Shown here piece after piece: positions 34,610 to 45,898 of a DNA stretch of 64,000 nucleotides. Position 1 is the stretch's first letter; each line of letters opens with the position of its first letter. Source of the stretch: Lunularia cruciata. Its lineage: Eukaryota; Streptophyta; Marchantiopsida; Lunulariales; Lunulariaceae. The position numbers and the translations under genes were made by a program. A model generated the notes under the pieces. The model was not told the origin of the DNA. It made no database searches and saw nothing but the letters and a program-made list of their open reading frames with translations. The stretch lies in the NCBI GenBank assembly GCA_948567375.1, contig OX419757.1:16554001-16618000 (forward strand), in the 5' to 3' direction.

Positions 34610-37540
34610 TGTGCATGTATCACATTAGAAGGTGAAGAATGGTGTCTTTGGTTGAAACCCAAGGTAAAGTGACTTTGTGTCAAAAGAAAAAGTACTCAGA
34701 TTTGCCCTGTCAGCCTGCAATCCAAAGTAAGGAGACTTTGTCACGGGGGTGCTCAACCCAAGGTGAGGATAGTGTATCAACTTTCCTTTGGGGTTGGACA
34801 TTCAAGAAGGTACCATGCACAAAAATAGCTGGCCTATGAACAGGAGGAAATTGATATTGACAAGAGCATGAAGAAGGTGTGATTTCTTGGTAAAAATTCA
34901 AAGTGAAGAGAGATGGTGGAAGCGTGCCACTATAAAATTTGGGTAGAGACGAAGCAATGATAAGTAATTTTCCACCACCGTTAAGAAGTCGCCCTGTGGG
35001 AGATTGTGGGAAAGGAAGTGTAGTCAAAGACGCATTGGTATGTAGAGAGGAAGTTAGGAGAGCTATTCCGGGAATCAATAGGAAGAGTAGCCTCCAATCC
35101 AGAGTGGAAGAGAGAAAGATGGGAGGTGGGAAGAAGAACTCTGAATTTGCAGTGAGAAATCATGCAATTTGGAGGTTAGATGTGATTGCAAAAATCAATG
35201 TCTTGAGCAGGCTTTGGATCACATTCTTGGCATGGAACTGGAACATTAGCTTTCCATGTTTCATGACTAAGATCATTGAGAGTAAGTGTCTTGATGGCCT
35301 TGAGGAAGAAGGGAAGAGAGGAAATTTGGCTTGATGGACAAAGTCGGATTGGAGGTTAGTACTCAGAAGAGAGGCGGGTGATGAGCGGGGATCCACATTC
35401 TTGGGGAAGGGAGAAGTAGCTGAAGAAACCCAAGAGGTGAGAGATGCCTTCTCTTCAAAATGCACGATGAATGGGTACAAAGTCAAGAGCTATAAGGACC
35501 CAATGAACAGAGGCATCATAGTAGCAATGATGGCTATCTTGAAGTTAGGGCAAACCACTTATCTGATGAAACATCAAGCGGTATTCTTCCACAAGATGTT
35601 TGCAAGGGAGCCAATCAATTGGGTGAAGTGCTTTTATTAGCATGCAAGACAGATGGTGTAGAACTTGCAAGACAAGACACTTCTACACTACATTGTGCCG
35701 TTTGCAGCCCACTTCTATTTGGGACTGAACTTACTGAGCATGGCAGAGTGACACAAGATGGTGTTGCGCTTCCACCTTGATTTGAGAAGAGATGTTGATG
35801 CCGATGAGTAGTAGTACATCTTGCAGTAGTACATAGTGATGAGTATTACACGCAGACGGGGTAGAGTGTGCAGTTGAAGGTGAACACTCCAAATTCAAAG
35901 AAGAGGAGTCAACAAGGCAAAGAAGAAGAAGCAGCGACGAGACCTCAAAAGATGAGGAAAGTAAACCCGAGGAGAGACATGGTGGTAATCGTGTCATCGG
36001 ATGAGGAGTCGGAAGGAGAGGCCGAGTGCAAGGAAGAAGACTTGGACAAGGAGGAAGAACTTGAATTCGTGTAGCAGAGTAGAGAAACAAGCAGCGAGAG
36101 TGAAGATGGAGGGGAGATGCAATCGGTACCCGAGGAGGATGAAGGAAAGATGGAAATAGAAGAAGAATGTAAAGTGCACGTAGAAGCATAAGTTCCATAG
36201 CAGGAGGAGAAGAGGGCAACCATTCAAAAAGGAGTCCGCTCTAGAAGGAAAGTGAAGTATGAAGTGGGATTGAGTAAGGTAAGAGAAGTAGATAGTGGAA
36301 GTTTGGGGAGCAAAGAATCCATTCCTATAAGGCGATTGTGGCTGAGAAGGCGAGTGTCAAGTGAAGAAGAGGCGAAGAAGGAGAAAAGTCTGCAAGTCAA
36401 GGTAAACTCAAATAGAGGAGTAGAGTATTTGCGGGAGGTTGTGTGCCCGTTGTTTGTAAATTTGGAGCACAAGAAGAAGGAGATGCAGTCAAAGTGTCCA
36501 GAGGTGAAGGCTGTGTTGTAGGTGTTAGCACGATTAGAAGAAGAGAACTTGGAGTTGAAGAAGAGTATAATCCAAGGTGAGGAAGAGAGGAAAGTACTAT
36601 GAGTAGATGCAGTAGTACAAAATCAAGTAATTGAAAACTTGAAAAGGGAAGTGGGGAGTAAAGAGAGAATAATAGAGCAAAATTTATCATAGCAAGGGAA
36701 AGGCAGATAGCAGAGTATGAAATCTTGAAATAGCTGTTTGCTGATTCTCGATTAGAAATTATTCATGCTATAGCAAGAGTAGCAGAGAAGAAGCAAGAGC
36801 TTGATAGAGTGATGGAGAGTGTAGAAGAAAAGAAGCAGCTGACATTGAGGTATAGAGAAGAAGAAAGACCAAGGAAGATACTTCATAATCTAGAGGAGAA
36901 GATTGTTCAGAAGGAGAAGGAGAAGGAAATAGTGAAAGCCGAGTTTGAGGCAAAACTGGCAATGTATAGGGAAGACTTGCTTGCAGATCAAGATTGGGAG
37001 AGAATAATGAGACTTGAGCCATTGAAGGAGATTTTAATGAAGATGAATGTGATGCTGAGTATAGAAGCTAGCGTCTGGATCAAAGAAACAAGGTTGCACG
37101 AGTTGAAGTTGTTGGTGTAAGAGATGAGGAGGAGAAATGCAAAGGATAAAGACTTGAATGCCTTGCTGATTAGTCTCAAAACTTGTGTAGATATGAAGAT
37201 ATTAGAAGTGGAAGATAATATCACAATTAGATTAGATTTAGTGAAGTTGGAGATAGATGAAATTTGGAAGGATGTAAGACAAAACCCGAAGTAGATGACA
37301 TAGGAATCCAAATCTCTTCGGAGTTACCATCAGAGATGTTAGAGAAGAGTGGGTTAGGAGATAAGGAGTTAGATAGATTACTTGCTAGTGGAATTGTAGA
37401 TCAGAGTGAAGAATAAGTAGGATTGGTAAAGGAATTAGTAGTTGTGAAACCCGAGGATAGAGTAGCATGTGAAGTTACTTTGGGATTGGGGTTGGAAGCC
37501 GAGGAAGAAGTAGACATCGGATTGGAGTAGTAACAAATTT
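34610..37540 (+). pseudogene. Unrecognised coiled-coil ORF family, copy B (broken)
   Basis: The N-terminal part (35,150-35,640) contains VLSRLWITFLAWNWNISF, WTKSDWRLVLRREAG, NGYKVKSYKDPMNRG, MMAILKLGQTTYLM and VFFHKMFAREPINWVK. The same blocks are on the minus strand at 8,000-7,560 (copy A). After a stop, HARQMV...HYIVPFAAHFYFGL continues to about 35,750. An acidic stretch follows (35,990-36,200, many Glu/Asp). The C-terminal part (36,250-37,290) is rich in Lys/Glu/Leu with heptad-like spacing, likely coiled coil (for example 36,809-37,120). At least six stops or frame changes break it. No membrane segment, enzyme motif or zinc knuckle was seen. Confidence 0.7.
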
Positions 37541-37568
37541 GAGATTTGAAGAGGTAGATATGAAGAGG

Positions 37569-38296
37569 TGCATTGTCATTTCGGATCTACAGGTTAGAAA
37601 AGTTGTAGAATGGTATTTTTGTTAGTAGTTGTTGATTGCTTCACTATTTAAAGGTGGCATTTGCAGTCATATGTTGTTCAATGCTCATAATTTCTGAGAA
37701 TAAATAAAGAAAAGTGTTGTGAAGCATTGCTCGTTGCTTGAGCTTAATTCCAAGTATCAACTTTGTGTGTGTGCTTGTGAGTGTTTGGAAAATTCTGAAG
37801 TGCGAATAAGAGTGCCTATTGGATGTTGGATTCCGTAGCCTTGATCTTCATTCTGTGTGTTTGATCTTGAGTGAAGTGCAATCGGAGCAATGCCTTGACA
37901 GATCTGAGAGGAATTGTAGTGTTGATAGTATTCTGCATTTGTGAGTGTAGCGTAGTGTTGATGTGAGGAAATTTTGATCAAGGAATTTGTGCCTTCAGTG
38001 GAAGGGTGGAACACAATTTTGAGATGAAGTCATTTTGCAGTGAAGTGCCATTTTTGGGAGAGCTTGAATCATCACAATCAAGATTTTTTGGAAAGATTTG
38101 CTGGAGTTGTGATTAAGGAGTGTTAATTCGTAACTAGACTACAAATCAGTGCTTGTTACTCTCTTCTAGGTGTAGTTGCTACCTGAGAGATTAAAGACAA
38201 AATCAAGAAGGACTACATTGTGACATTTAACTTTGTATTTGACAAATTCTGACCAGTACCTTTGCGGGAATGAACTTTACTTAACTGATTACTGCA
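37569..38296 (+). repeat. LTR-like sequence, family C, 3' of copy B
   Basis: It follows a purine-rich tract typical of a polypurine primer site, begins TGCATTGTC and ends ACTGCA. A TATA-like ATTTAAAG is at about 37,651 and an AATAAA-type signal at about 37,702. Its 3' half parallels 47,640-48,276 (shared GTAGTGTTGATAGTA-like block; TTTGCGGGAATGA versus TTTGTAGGAATGA near the end). The start is less certain than the end. Confidence 0.5.
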
Positions 38297-38600
38297 AAAG
38301 TGATACTTGCCAGGTTGTCACAATAGACAACTAGACCAAACACGTGTTCCTTGGCAAAGACACTTCTTTGTGCACTAAAGGTATGAGAATTGTGAACATC
38401 ATGCTACCAAATGGCTCTATTCTCACACTAATGGATGTGCAATGAGTCTTAGATCTTCAAAAGTACCTCTTCTCTATTTCTGCCTTTGATAAAAAGGGAT
38501 GACACTTTCTTATTTTCAACATCACATGCCAATTATTTGACCCTAAAGGCAAACTATTCACAAAATTTCCCCTCAAAAATAATTTGTACATTTTGGAGAG
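38297..38600 (+). pseudogene. copia-2 protease C-terminal part
   Basis: The frame resumes with HVFLGKDTSLCTKGMRIVNI, MLPNGSILTLMDVQ-stop-VLDLQ, then YLFSISAFDKKG. This is the copia segment between protease and integrase (family LPNG...L.DVLYVP.L..NLLSV.). It continues the fragment at 34,455-34,505. Confidence 0.7.
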
Positions 38601-39059
38601 GGTTGTGACTGCACATAATGCATAGCCAACATAAGCCTTGCAATGTGCTACATTTGATTGAGAAAATCAACTTACTTTTCAAAAACTAGAAACAAAAGTT
38701 GAAGCCCAAGAGAGGGCAAAACACAAGTATGCAGTTTCAGAACTCAAACTTGAAGGCAAATGATTAGGATGAACAAAGTCTTTGTAACCAATGTCACCTC
38801 CCCTTTCAAGTTCTTGGTTCATCCTCATCCACGCTCCAGATCATCATAGGAGGATATGTTTATTAGTTTCCACACTACTTGCAAACTTGGCCTTTGGAGT
38901 TAGATTCACAAGCACATATTCACTTAATATTAACCAATAGAGAAATTCCATAGTTGAGTCTATGACATCAAAATGTATAGCAATGGTAGTTTCTTTTTTA
39001 GCTTCAGATCAAGATGCCTTCACTCTTGTAGTCTTGCAACCCTAGACCATGTTGCGGTC

Positions 39060-39910
39060 AAATCTAGCAGTTTACAATGTTCTCTAAAGTTGCTTCTGCC
39101 CGGCACTCCAGATGAAAGCTTCCACTCCGGCCTTCAACAAGACCCCTTAAGTGAAATTCCTTACCTTGTGAATTCTTGGGCAGACAAACCCCACAAACTA
39201 CAGCACATGCTGCAGATGTAGTAGAAACTATGACTTGGGGACACTACACTCCAACAACAAATGCTGCTCTTCATGAACATGCTTACACCTTGAGAAACTT
39301 ATAGCCTCATTCTTTTTAAGCATCTATCCATCTTCTTTGACAAAAAAGTGATTGCTTTGAGGCTTTTTACCTTTATCTTCATTGGCAAAACATCAAACCA
39401 GCCAAAAACTGCAAATTTTTCAATCTAACGGAGGTGGAGAATATCTCTTTGACCAATTCACAAAATTTTGTGAAGAATGGATGATTACACATAAAATCAT
39501 AGCTCCCTACACACCTCAAAAGAATGGGGTTTCTTAAAGAAAAACCAGACACTATATGAAGCAGCACGGTGCATGCTTCATCAAGCCAAGCTTCCCAAGC
39601 AATATTGGGGAGAAGTGGTGATATGGACTAATTTCATATAAAATTGCTGTCCAACTAAAGCTATATCCCAACATACAACTCCCTTCAAGCTTTGGCATGG
39701 CTACAGACATGATTTATCCTATTTTAGAGTTTTTGGCTACAAGTGTATATTAAAATACCAAAAGAGCTTTGCACCAAATTTGAGTATCAAATTGTAGAGT
39801 GCATTTTCTTACGTTGTGTTGGTGATCAAAATGTTGGACCATACCATTGGCCTATAAAGTGCAAATAATATCTGATGGGCATGATTTTGCTTCAAAGGAT
39901 ATGGTTTTTG
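39060..39910 (+). pseudogene. copia-2 integrase, broken
   Basis: A Cys pair (CPACQMKAS, reading across a frame change near 39,100) recalls the HHCC finger. The core has IFQSNGGGEYLFDQFTKFCE (about 39,415-39,475), in which the second catalytic Asp is Asn (SNGGGEY in place of SDGGGEY). IAPYTPQKNGVS and, after a stop, ARCMLHQAKLPKQYWGEVV follow in shifted frames, then TTPFKLWHGYRHDLSYFRVF. Order and spacing fit copia integrase. Confidence 0.85.
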
Positions 39911-40799
39911 AGGAAGAGTAGTTAGCTCTAAACTTGATCTAGAACTCTTACATGCCATCAATTATTAGTGGAAACTCTACAAAGTGATCCTTTCTTTTAT
40001 TGCACACTATATATCCTTGTTGTAACTTCTAGACCCTCACCACCACCTCAAACTACTCCTCCATTATTGCACTAGACCTCACTACCCAACCAACACAAAC
40101 CTATACTATTCCAATTGCCATGCCAATTCTCCCTCAACCATCTAATCCCTTTTCTTAAATAGTTCCAGGACCAATAGATAATTTATTGACTCAGCCCTCC
40201 ATAGAACCTATGCTACATTCACAATCAAAGATTCATGAGGAGCTGGTCATCCAAGTTGACTCTATTAATTTGGAAGACATCATCAATATTCCTATTCATG
40301 ATAGTCTCATTAAACTCACCATATCATTTTCCAAGAGTTGTGGATTTAAGTTCTAGCCTTGAGCTCATGCCTCACTTAGGCAATCATATCCATTCACCAC
40401 AACAATAGTCTTTTTTGAACATCTCACCTTGATTAAGGACTACCTTAAAGATAAGCTTAAGGCTTCCAACTTTGGTAAGCAACTAAGAATAGATTCTACA
40501 AGTTCCTCATCACATAATGATGCTCAAGCACCATCATCATCACCCCCAGATTTCTCTTCAAAAACCCATCAATTGGTGGCTGCTCAGGTCTAATAAAAGG
40601 AATAAGGAAGTTCCTCTAAAACATGACCATGCATAAAATTATCAATCTGAAATGTTGGTACCAAAGTCGAAGAAAATTCAGAAATAAGCACTTCATACAA
40701 GTGTGCCCAAGGTTCCACTTGAACCTCCTACATTTAAAAAGGCTATGGACTCACCTTAAGCTTATTATAAGAAAGTAGCAGTTCAAGACAAACTGCAAT

Positions 40800-41510
40800 C
40801 CCATGCCCAAATAAACTTGGGTATTCACCAAGTTACACCTTGGTTGTTGCCCCATCACTTGCAAATGGTTGTTTAAGCTCAAATTGAAACCAAATGGTTT
40901 CATAGATTGGTGCAAAGCATGACTTGTTGCTCAAGGATTTACCCAAATGTATCATGGTGCAAAGCATGACTGGTTGCTCAAGAATTTACCCAAATGTATC
41001 ACCTTGACTACATAGACACTTTCTCTCCAGTCATATGTCTTCAGTCTATCATACTAATATTTGTTATTCATGCATAACAAAATCTGCACATTTGCACATT
41101 AAAACTACTTTTTTAAAATGGAACCTTGTTTGAAGAACTCTATATGCAAGTTCCAAAGGGCATTTCTGCTCCCCAACCTTTCCTTGTTTGCATATTACAA
41201 AAGGCCCTTTATAGGCTCAAGTAGTCACCAAGAGAGTGGTATCATGTTATTAATGCTTCCTTAAGTTCTCTTTGTCTCAATAAATCAATTTTAGATAGTA
41301 ATGTACATTACTTGCACATAGACAACCATTTCCTTATCCTTACCTTGTTCATTGATGATACACTTATTGCAACTGATCTTATTCCACTCCTTCAATTTTT
41401 CAAGTCCAAAATGTCCTCTTGGTTTGTTGTGAGTGATCTTGGTGAGATTCATCATTGCTTAAGCCTTAAGGTCAAAACCATCAAGAAGATTGGATCAGAA
41501 TCTTCAACAG
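40800..41510 (+). pseudogene. copia-2 reverse transcriptase, broken
   Basis: KWLFKLKLKPNGFIDWCKA is followed by LVAQGFTQMY, DYIDTFSPV, GTLFEELYMQVPKGISAPQP, LQKALYRLK and, in the frame from 41,312, LILTLFIDDTLIATD (the YVDD-type box with both Asp kept), then VSDLGEIHHCLSLKV. A 47-bp exact-spaced duplication (40,909-40,955 and 40,956-41,002) disrupts the frame. Sequence homology ends near 41,510. Confidence 0.87.
40909..41002 (+). repeat. 47-bp tandem duplication inside copia-2 reverse transcriptase
   Basis: Units 40,909-40,955 and 40,956-41,002 both begin GGTGCAAAGCATGACT and end CCCAAATGTATCA, with few differences. As 47 is not a multiple of three, the duplication itself shifts the reading frame. 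Confidence 0.9.
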
Positions 41511-41549
41511 TTGTGTGCTAAAAAAAAATGTTGGAGTTCAACTTCCACA

Positions 41550-42137
41550 AGTGCTAACTAGTATCAATACCATTAGTAGCAAGAGTTCAACTCCCACTTG
41601 AATGCTTCTTCTAGCATTGTGGTCCAATTGAAGCTTGTTGTCTTTCCAAAGAGATCCTTAATGGTGTGGCTACATGAGCATAATAGTGGATATATCATCA
41701 ATAAAAACTTGCCAATCCATTAAATCCTTGAACTTTTGTGGTATTTTTAGGTGTAGGCTAATTAATAATTACCTTGATTTCTCCTCTTCCATCTTTTTTC
41801 CTCCAATTGAAACCTTATGGTCCAAGAAGATAATTTCTTTTTGCCAAAAGATATACTTGGACTTCTTATAGTAGAACTTCCATTATCATAGCCATCTTAA
41901 GACTTCTCTTGTGTGGTTCTTGTGTTTTACCTTAACTATAAACTGAAATGCCTTCCAAGAAACCTACCATGTATCAAACTAATAGCTCCTCAGCACCCAT
42001 TGCATTTGATCCATGAAAATTTCCAAAGCATAAGTGAGCCCAAAAGGCAAAACTCTCCATTCAGAATGCACATACCTTGTACAAAAAGTAATCTTTTGCA
42101 TATCTTTGCAGATCAATTGAAATTTTCCAATAGCTAT
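41550..42137 (-). pseudogene. gypsy-3 reverse transcriptase, C-terminal half
   Basis: The minus strand continues with DMQKITFCTRYVHSEWRVLP and FGLTYALEIFMDQMQWVLRS (42,170-41,979 region), then HTREVLRWL, SKYIFWQKEIIFLDHKVSIG. This is the part of RT that normally follows the LDL box directly. The YxDD box between them is too decayed to read. Confidence 0.82.
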
Positions 42138-44329
42138 TGTCTTACTTTTCCTTTCTCTCTTTTGGAACACAGTGGGTGCCTAGTTGAGGATTTTATGGAT
42201 CAAAGGCTTTTGTGTAGATTTTTCACTACTAGTCTGAGCATATTTTTGCCTAATCATTGAAACCTTTTACTCTTATTTTTAGTATTCCTTCTATCGGATA
42301 GTGGAGTAACCTATCATTACAACATGCACTCCTAACTTGTTGGCCATCACTTCCGACATTACCAAGGAAAAAGAGCATAGTATACCTAGAAGGAAGGGAC
42401 CTAAGCGCAATGCTTGCACACCAATCCAAGCCAACTAGGCATACAAATATGCATGCAAGCACAAAGAGGATCCAATCAAGAATTCAACAACTCTCTATGC
42501 TTTTTTGTTGAAAATGAGCTTTAGAGCCTTCTTGCTTTGTTTCCAAGCTAATTTCAACATGTACTTCAAGCTACCTCCAACATGTACTTCAGATTTCAAC
42601 CAATTTCTAATCCAAATGGAGAAATTCTATATCTCTTTTATAGGGAAAACTCTATGCAACTCATATGGATATAAAATTTTCTTTGTGACTTGGATTCAAG
42701 TGTTTTGGAATTCAATGAAAAGCCTATAAAATAAGCTTTCTAATGATTTGACATAAGCTACAATTTTACCACTATAGCTCCTTGACAAGGTCTCAAACTT
42801 GGCCAACTTTTTGTCTGTATTCACCATTTGAAATCCCTAATTGAGGGTTTTCTCTTGGGTATTGGCAATTCCTGCTAGATTTCTAGATCAAAGATACACA
42901 TAGTCCTCAAAAGCCACTCTAGTCATCTAGAATATTCAATCATGGTCAAAAAATGGAAGAGTTGGCATTTATAGTGATTGAAGGTAGAAATGCTTATATT
43001 GAGCAAACAATAGTATTTTTAATGTAAATTATTGCATTAATTCTCACTCTCTATGGACCCACAACCAAGAAAATTTTTCAAAATAGCTATTTGTGCTCTT
43101 TTTTAAGCTCTTATGAAGTTTGATGGCTCAATCCAATCCCAATTTAGATGTGGATCAATTCCTGAGTTGGGCTAACTTGTGAGCTCTATAGACCCATGTA
43201 TACTTGATCCAAGACCCTAAATTCTCTATTTGAGGAATTCATAAATTTTCACACAAAAGTGTAAACTCTAACCACCAACAATATTTGAAATTTTCATAGC
43301 TTGATTCATGCCATAGCCTGAGAAGCAACCAAACCTGATCATAACCTTCTCTTCAACAATTTGATCTCTAGTGCTCCAACTTCAATTAATCAAATATAAT
43401 TTAAGATTGACTCAAAAGAAGAATTCAGTGAGCTCAATATAGAGAGAACTTTATCAACTCACTATTCCCATAAATAGATCATGAAAAGATATGACACAAC
43501 TCTCAAAATTCTCTTGTTTGCTCATCTAAGAGAGTATTTTGATCCCATATGCTTCAATTGACCCTAATTCACTCAAAGTTTGCTCAATTCCCTTGATTTT
43601 TGTCTCTTGATTGTACTCTATGAGCTCTTCTCTCCAACCTTGGTCTTCTTTCTCCAAATGATCTCCCCAAACTCCTTCAATCCTTGAAGAAGTCTAGGCT
43701 TCCCCGATTGGGACCCAAACTCTTGTAAATTTATCATTTAGCCTCTTCCCTTTTTGACAAATAGATCACCACAACTCCACCTTGAAGCTCATGAAAATTT
43801 GGATTTTTTTTCCCTATAAGAGCACATAAATTTTTAAGTCCAAGACTTGCTCATAAGTAAGTACTAGAAGGATGATAGGATATGGGTTTCACATCATTGA
43901 CTTCATGAATGCCACTCCAAAGTGTACCACCATCCGGTCCTATAAGCCATCATGGTGTAAACTCTGAAGATTGATGAAGAAATGATCCAAGAGTGGCAGA
44001 TCAAGAGCATGGACATGTCTTGCTCAAATGCTTACTCCAATGCCCTAGTGTCTATGTTCTGCTAAAACTCTCACTCTCCACGTCCTCCTCCTGCTTGAGA
44101 CTCCTAAAACTATAAAGACCCTCCCCTCTCACCTCTCCACCACCTATATACATCAGAGCTCTTGAACAAGATAAGATCATACTCCACATGGCCTGCCACT
44201 TAAATGCACATAGATTGCTCACATGGCAATAGCTCAATCATGGGATCCGTCATACAACCTACTACATCTTTATGGAGATAAACCATATTACTTTACTTTT
44301 TCATGGGTTACACAAAACACAACATGACA
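42138..44329 (-). mobile_element. 2.2-kb LTR-like repeat, family B, copy 1
   Basis: It is homologous along its length, in reverse complement, to 52,586-55,541 after removing the solo LTR nested in that copy (2,192 versus about 2,198 bp). Ends on the plus strand are TGTCTTAC and ACATGACA. On the minus strand it starts TGTCATGTTGTG and a TATA-like box lies near that end. It interrupts gypsy-3 RT. No clear TSD was found at the ends I chose. A large solo LTR is the likeliest identity. The minus-strand ORF 44,237-44,052 is in it. Confidence 0.75.
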
Positions 44330-44560
44330 TTGCTTTGAAGATCTAAATCTATGAAGTAATATGCTCCACTTAATTGATCCAACAAGTCATCAATTTTATG
44401 CAAGGGATACACATTCTTCATAGTATGTTTATTAAAGCTACAATAATCACTAAAGAATCAAAGCAATCCATCCTTCTTTGGTACAAAGAGTACCAATGCT
44501 CCTCAAGCAAATATATTATATCATATGAAATCCTTCTCCAACAACTTGGTTAATGTTATA
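44330..44560 (-). pseudogene. gypsy-3 reverse transcriptase, N-terminal half
   Basis: The minus-strand frame reads ALVLFVPKKDGLL-stop-F, SDYCSFNKHTMKNVYPLHKI, DDLLDQLSGAYYFIDLDLQS. These are gypsy RT motifs 1-2 with the catalytic Asp of the IDL box kept. Homology ends at LDLQS exactly where the 2.2-kb repeat begins with TGTCATGTTG on the minus strand. Confidence 0.85.
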
Positions 44561-45538
44561 TGAAGTTCTTCTAACTCCTTTGTATGAGCCAATGGAGTGG
44601 TCCACTCATTGGAGTACTACTTAGTAGTATCACAATCTTGAAGAGCATACCTTGATCATATGGCCTTCTTTTGGAAGATCATTTAGAAATATATCTATAA
44701 ATTCCCATAGGATTTGATCAAAATGCCTTTTAAGGATGTTGTCTTCATCAAAGCTCCCTTGCATAATAGGTTTGATCCACACCGCAAAAAAATATTCTTC
44801 TCCCAGAGCTTGCTCTACAATTGCTACACTAACAAACTTTCTATATTGGGATTAATTATACTTAGGTTTCTTCCTCATAGGTGCTAGTAATCTAATTAAT
44901 AATTCTTACCTTAGTGTTGGACTTGAATTTGTTGCTAGGTCTAATGAAATTATGGCTTAAAGCCAAGGAAGATCTAGAATATTGTAAGGGAGTTACTACA
45001 AATCTTATGTACTCAAAATGCTCTTTCCTAATATAGAATACAAGAAGGTATGAGGGTAGGAATGTAGAACTCTTTCTATCATCTAACATCATCAATTTGC
45101 TATCTAATATCAAATTTATAAGAATAACTAATTCCTTTGCTAGTTTTATGGATAGATAGTTCTCAAACTCTTATAATCAACCAAAATTTTGCAATCATAG
45201 TCTGATAACATACCTTGCAAGTGGATCAAAATTGCAAGGTAGAGCTTTCAATCCTATTGAAACTTATCATATTTCCAATAAGTGGTTCAATATCTCCTAT
45301 TGGGACTATTGTTTCTTTGATCATCATACTCCAAAAACTTTATTTGGGCAGTTGGTCAAGGTTGTCTATTCTTGTTTGGACATTCAATATTACGATATCC
45401 AATTCAACAACAATAAAAAACCACCATTTTGTTGTAGTTTCTCTCAATCTGCCATGCCAAGCCAAGTGGTCTTTGGTGGATGACATCAATCTCCACTGGT
45501 GACGGCTCATCCACTTGTACGTGGTATGGTTGTAAGTT
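44561..45538 (-). pseudogene. gypsy-3 gag-pol linker, largely unreadable
   Basis: This stretch between gag and RT should hold the protease. A minus-strand frame at 45,113-44,892 (73 aa, EHFEYIRFVVTPLQYSRSSL) may be part of it, but the DTG/DSG active site is not visible. Plus-strand frames at 45,215-45,502 are shadows. Confidence 0.45.
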
Positions 45539-45898
45539 CTATAGAGGTCTAGGATGACACCAAGTTGTAGCAATCAAGGAGTCAAAATGCTCAACCATTT
45601 GTATGGCTTCTTCTAGATGTTTGGATTCATGGATAGTGACTTTCAATTTGGTGTTTGATTTCAAGCCTCTCAAAAACCAATATAAGTCTTTGCCTACTTG
45701 TATGTCTAGAATAAACATCATGGTATTTTGGAATTGAGAAATATAACCCCTCATAAAACAACTTGTTTCCATTTCAACAATGAATCTTGTGTAACATTCA
45801 TGGCTTGGAATCTCCCAAAGAATGCAATCTTGAAGTCTTCCTAGGTCAAAATTGGAGCAAAAAATTGCCATTGAGTATGATTTACCCCAAATTGCCAC
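45539..45898 (-). pseudogene. gypsy-3 gag fragment
   Basis: The 119-codon minus-strand frame has FDLGRLQDCILWEIPSHECY, FRGLKSNTKLKV-like spacing (FLRGLKSNTKLKVTI) and HLEEAIQMVEHFDSLI. This resembles the end of a plant gypsy Gag domain (an L..GL....K block followed by a helix). Most of the rest of gag is not traceable. Confidence 0.65.

Larger units (their letters stand above)
34506..38296 (+). mobile_element. Nested LTR-type element carrying the coiled-coil ORF family (copy B)
   Basis: It separates two halves of the copia-2 protease. It contains an unrecognised broken ORF (34,610-37,540), a purine-rich tract (about 37,546-37,568, GAAGAGGTAGATATGAAGAG) and an LTR-like sequence 37,569-38,296 ending ACTGCA, related at its 3' end to 47,640-48,276. 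No 5' LTR is visible, so the element is 5'-truncated or rearranged, and I could not find a TSD. Neither gag nor pol is recognisable in it, so it may be non-autonomous. Confidence 0.6.
32922..41520 (+). mobile_element. Degenerate copia element copia-2, split by a nested insertion, 3' end lost
   Basis: A 5' LTR with adjacent primer-binding site is followed by gag, the start of protease (to about 34,505), then an unrelated 3.8-kb insertion. The rest of the protease, integrase and reverse transcriptase then runs to about 41,510. RNase H and a 3' LTR are not seen, and a minus-strand gypsy element (gypsy-3) follows from about 41,550. It lies inside gypsy-2 gag on its left side. Stops and frameshifts are dense. 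Confidence 0.82.

Noticed and set aside
35731-36227. Long Ser/Leu-rich minus-strand frames
   Set aside because: They are shadows of the Glu/Lys/Asp-rich plus-strand region of coiled-coil ORF copy B, whose identity is supported by homology to copy A.
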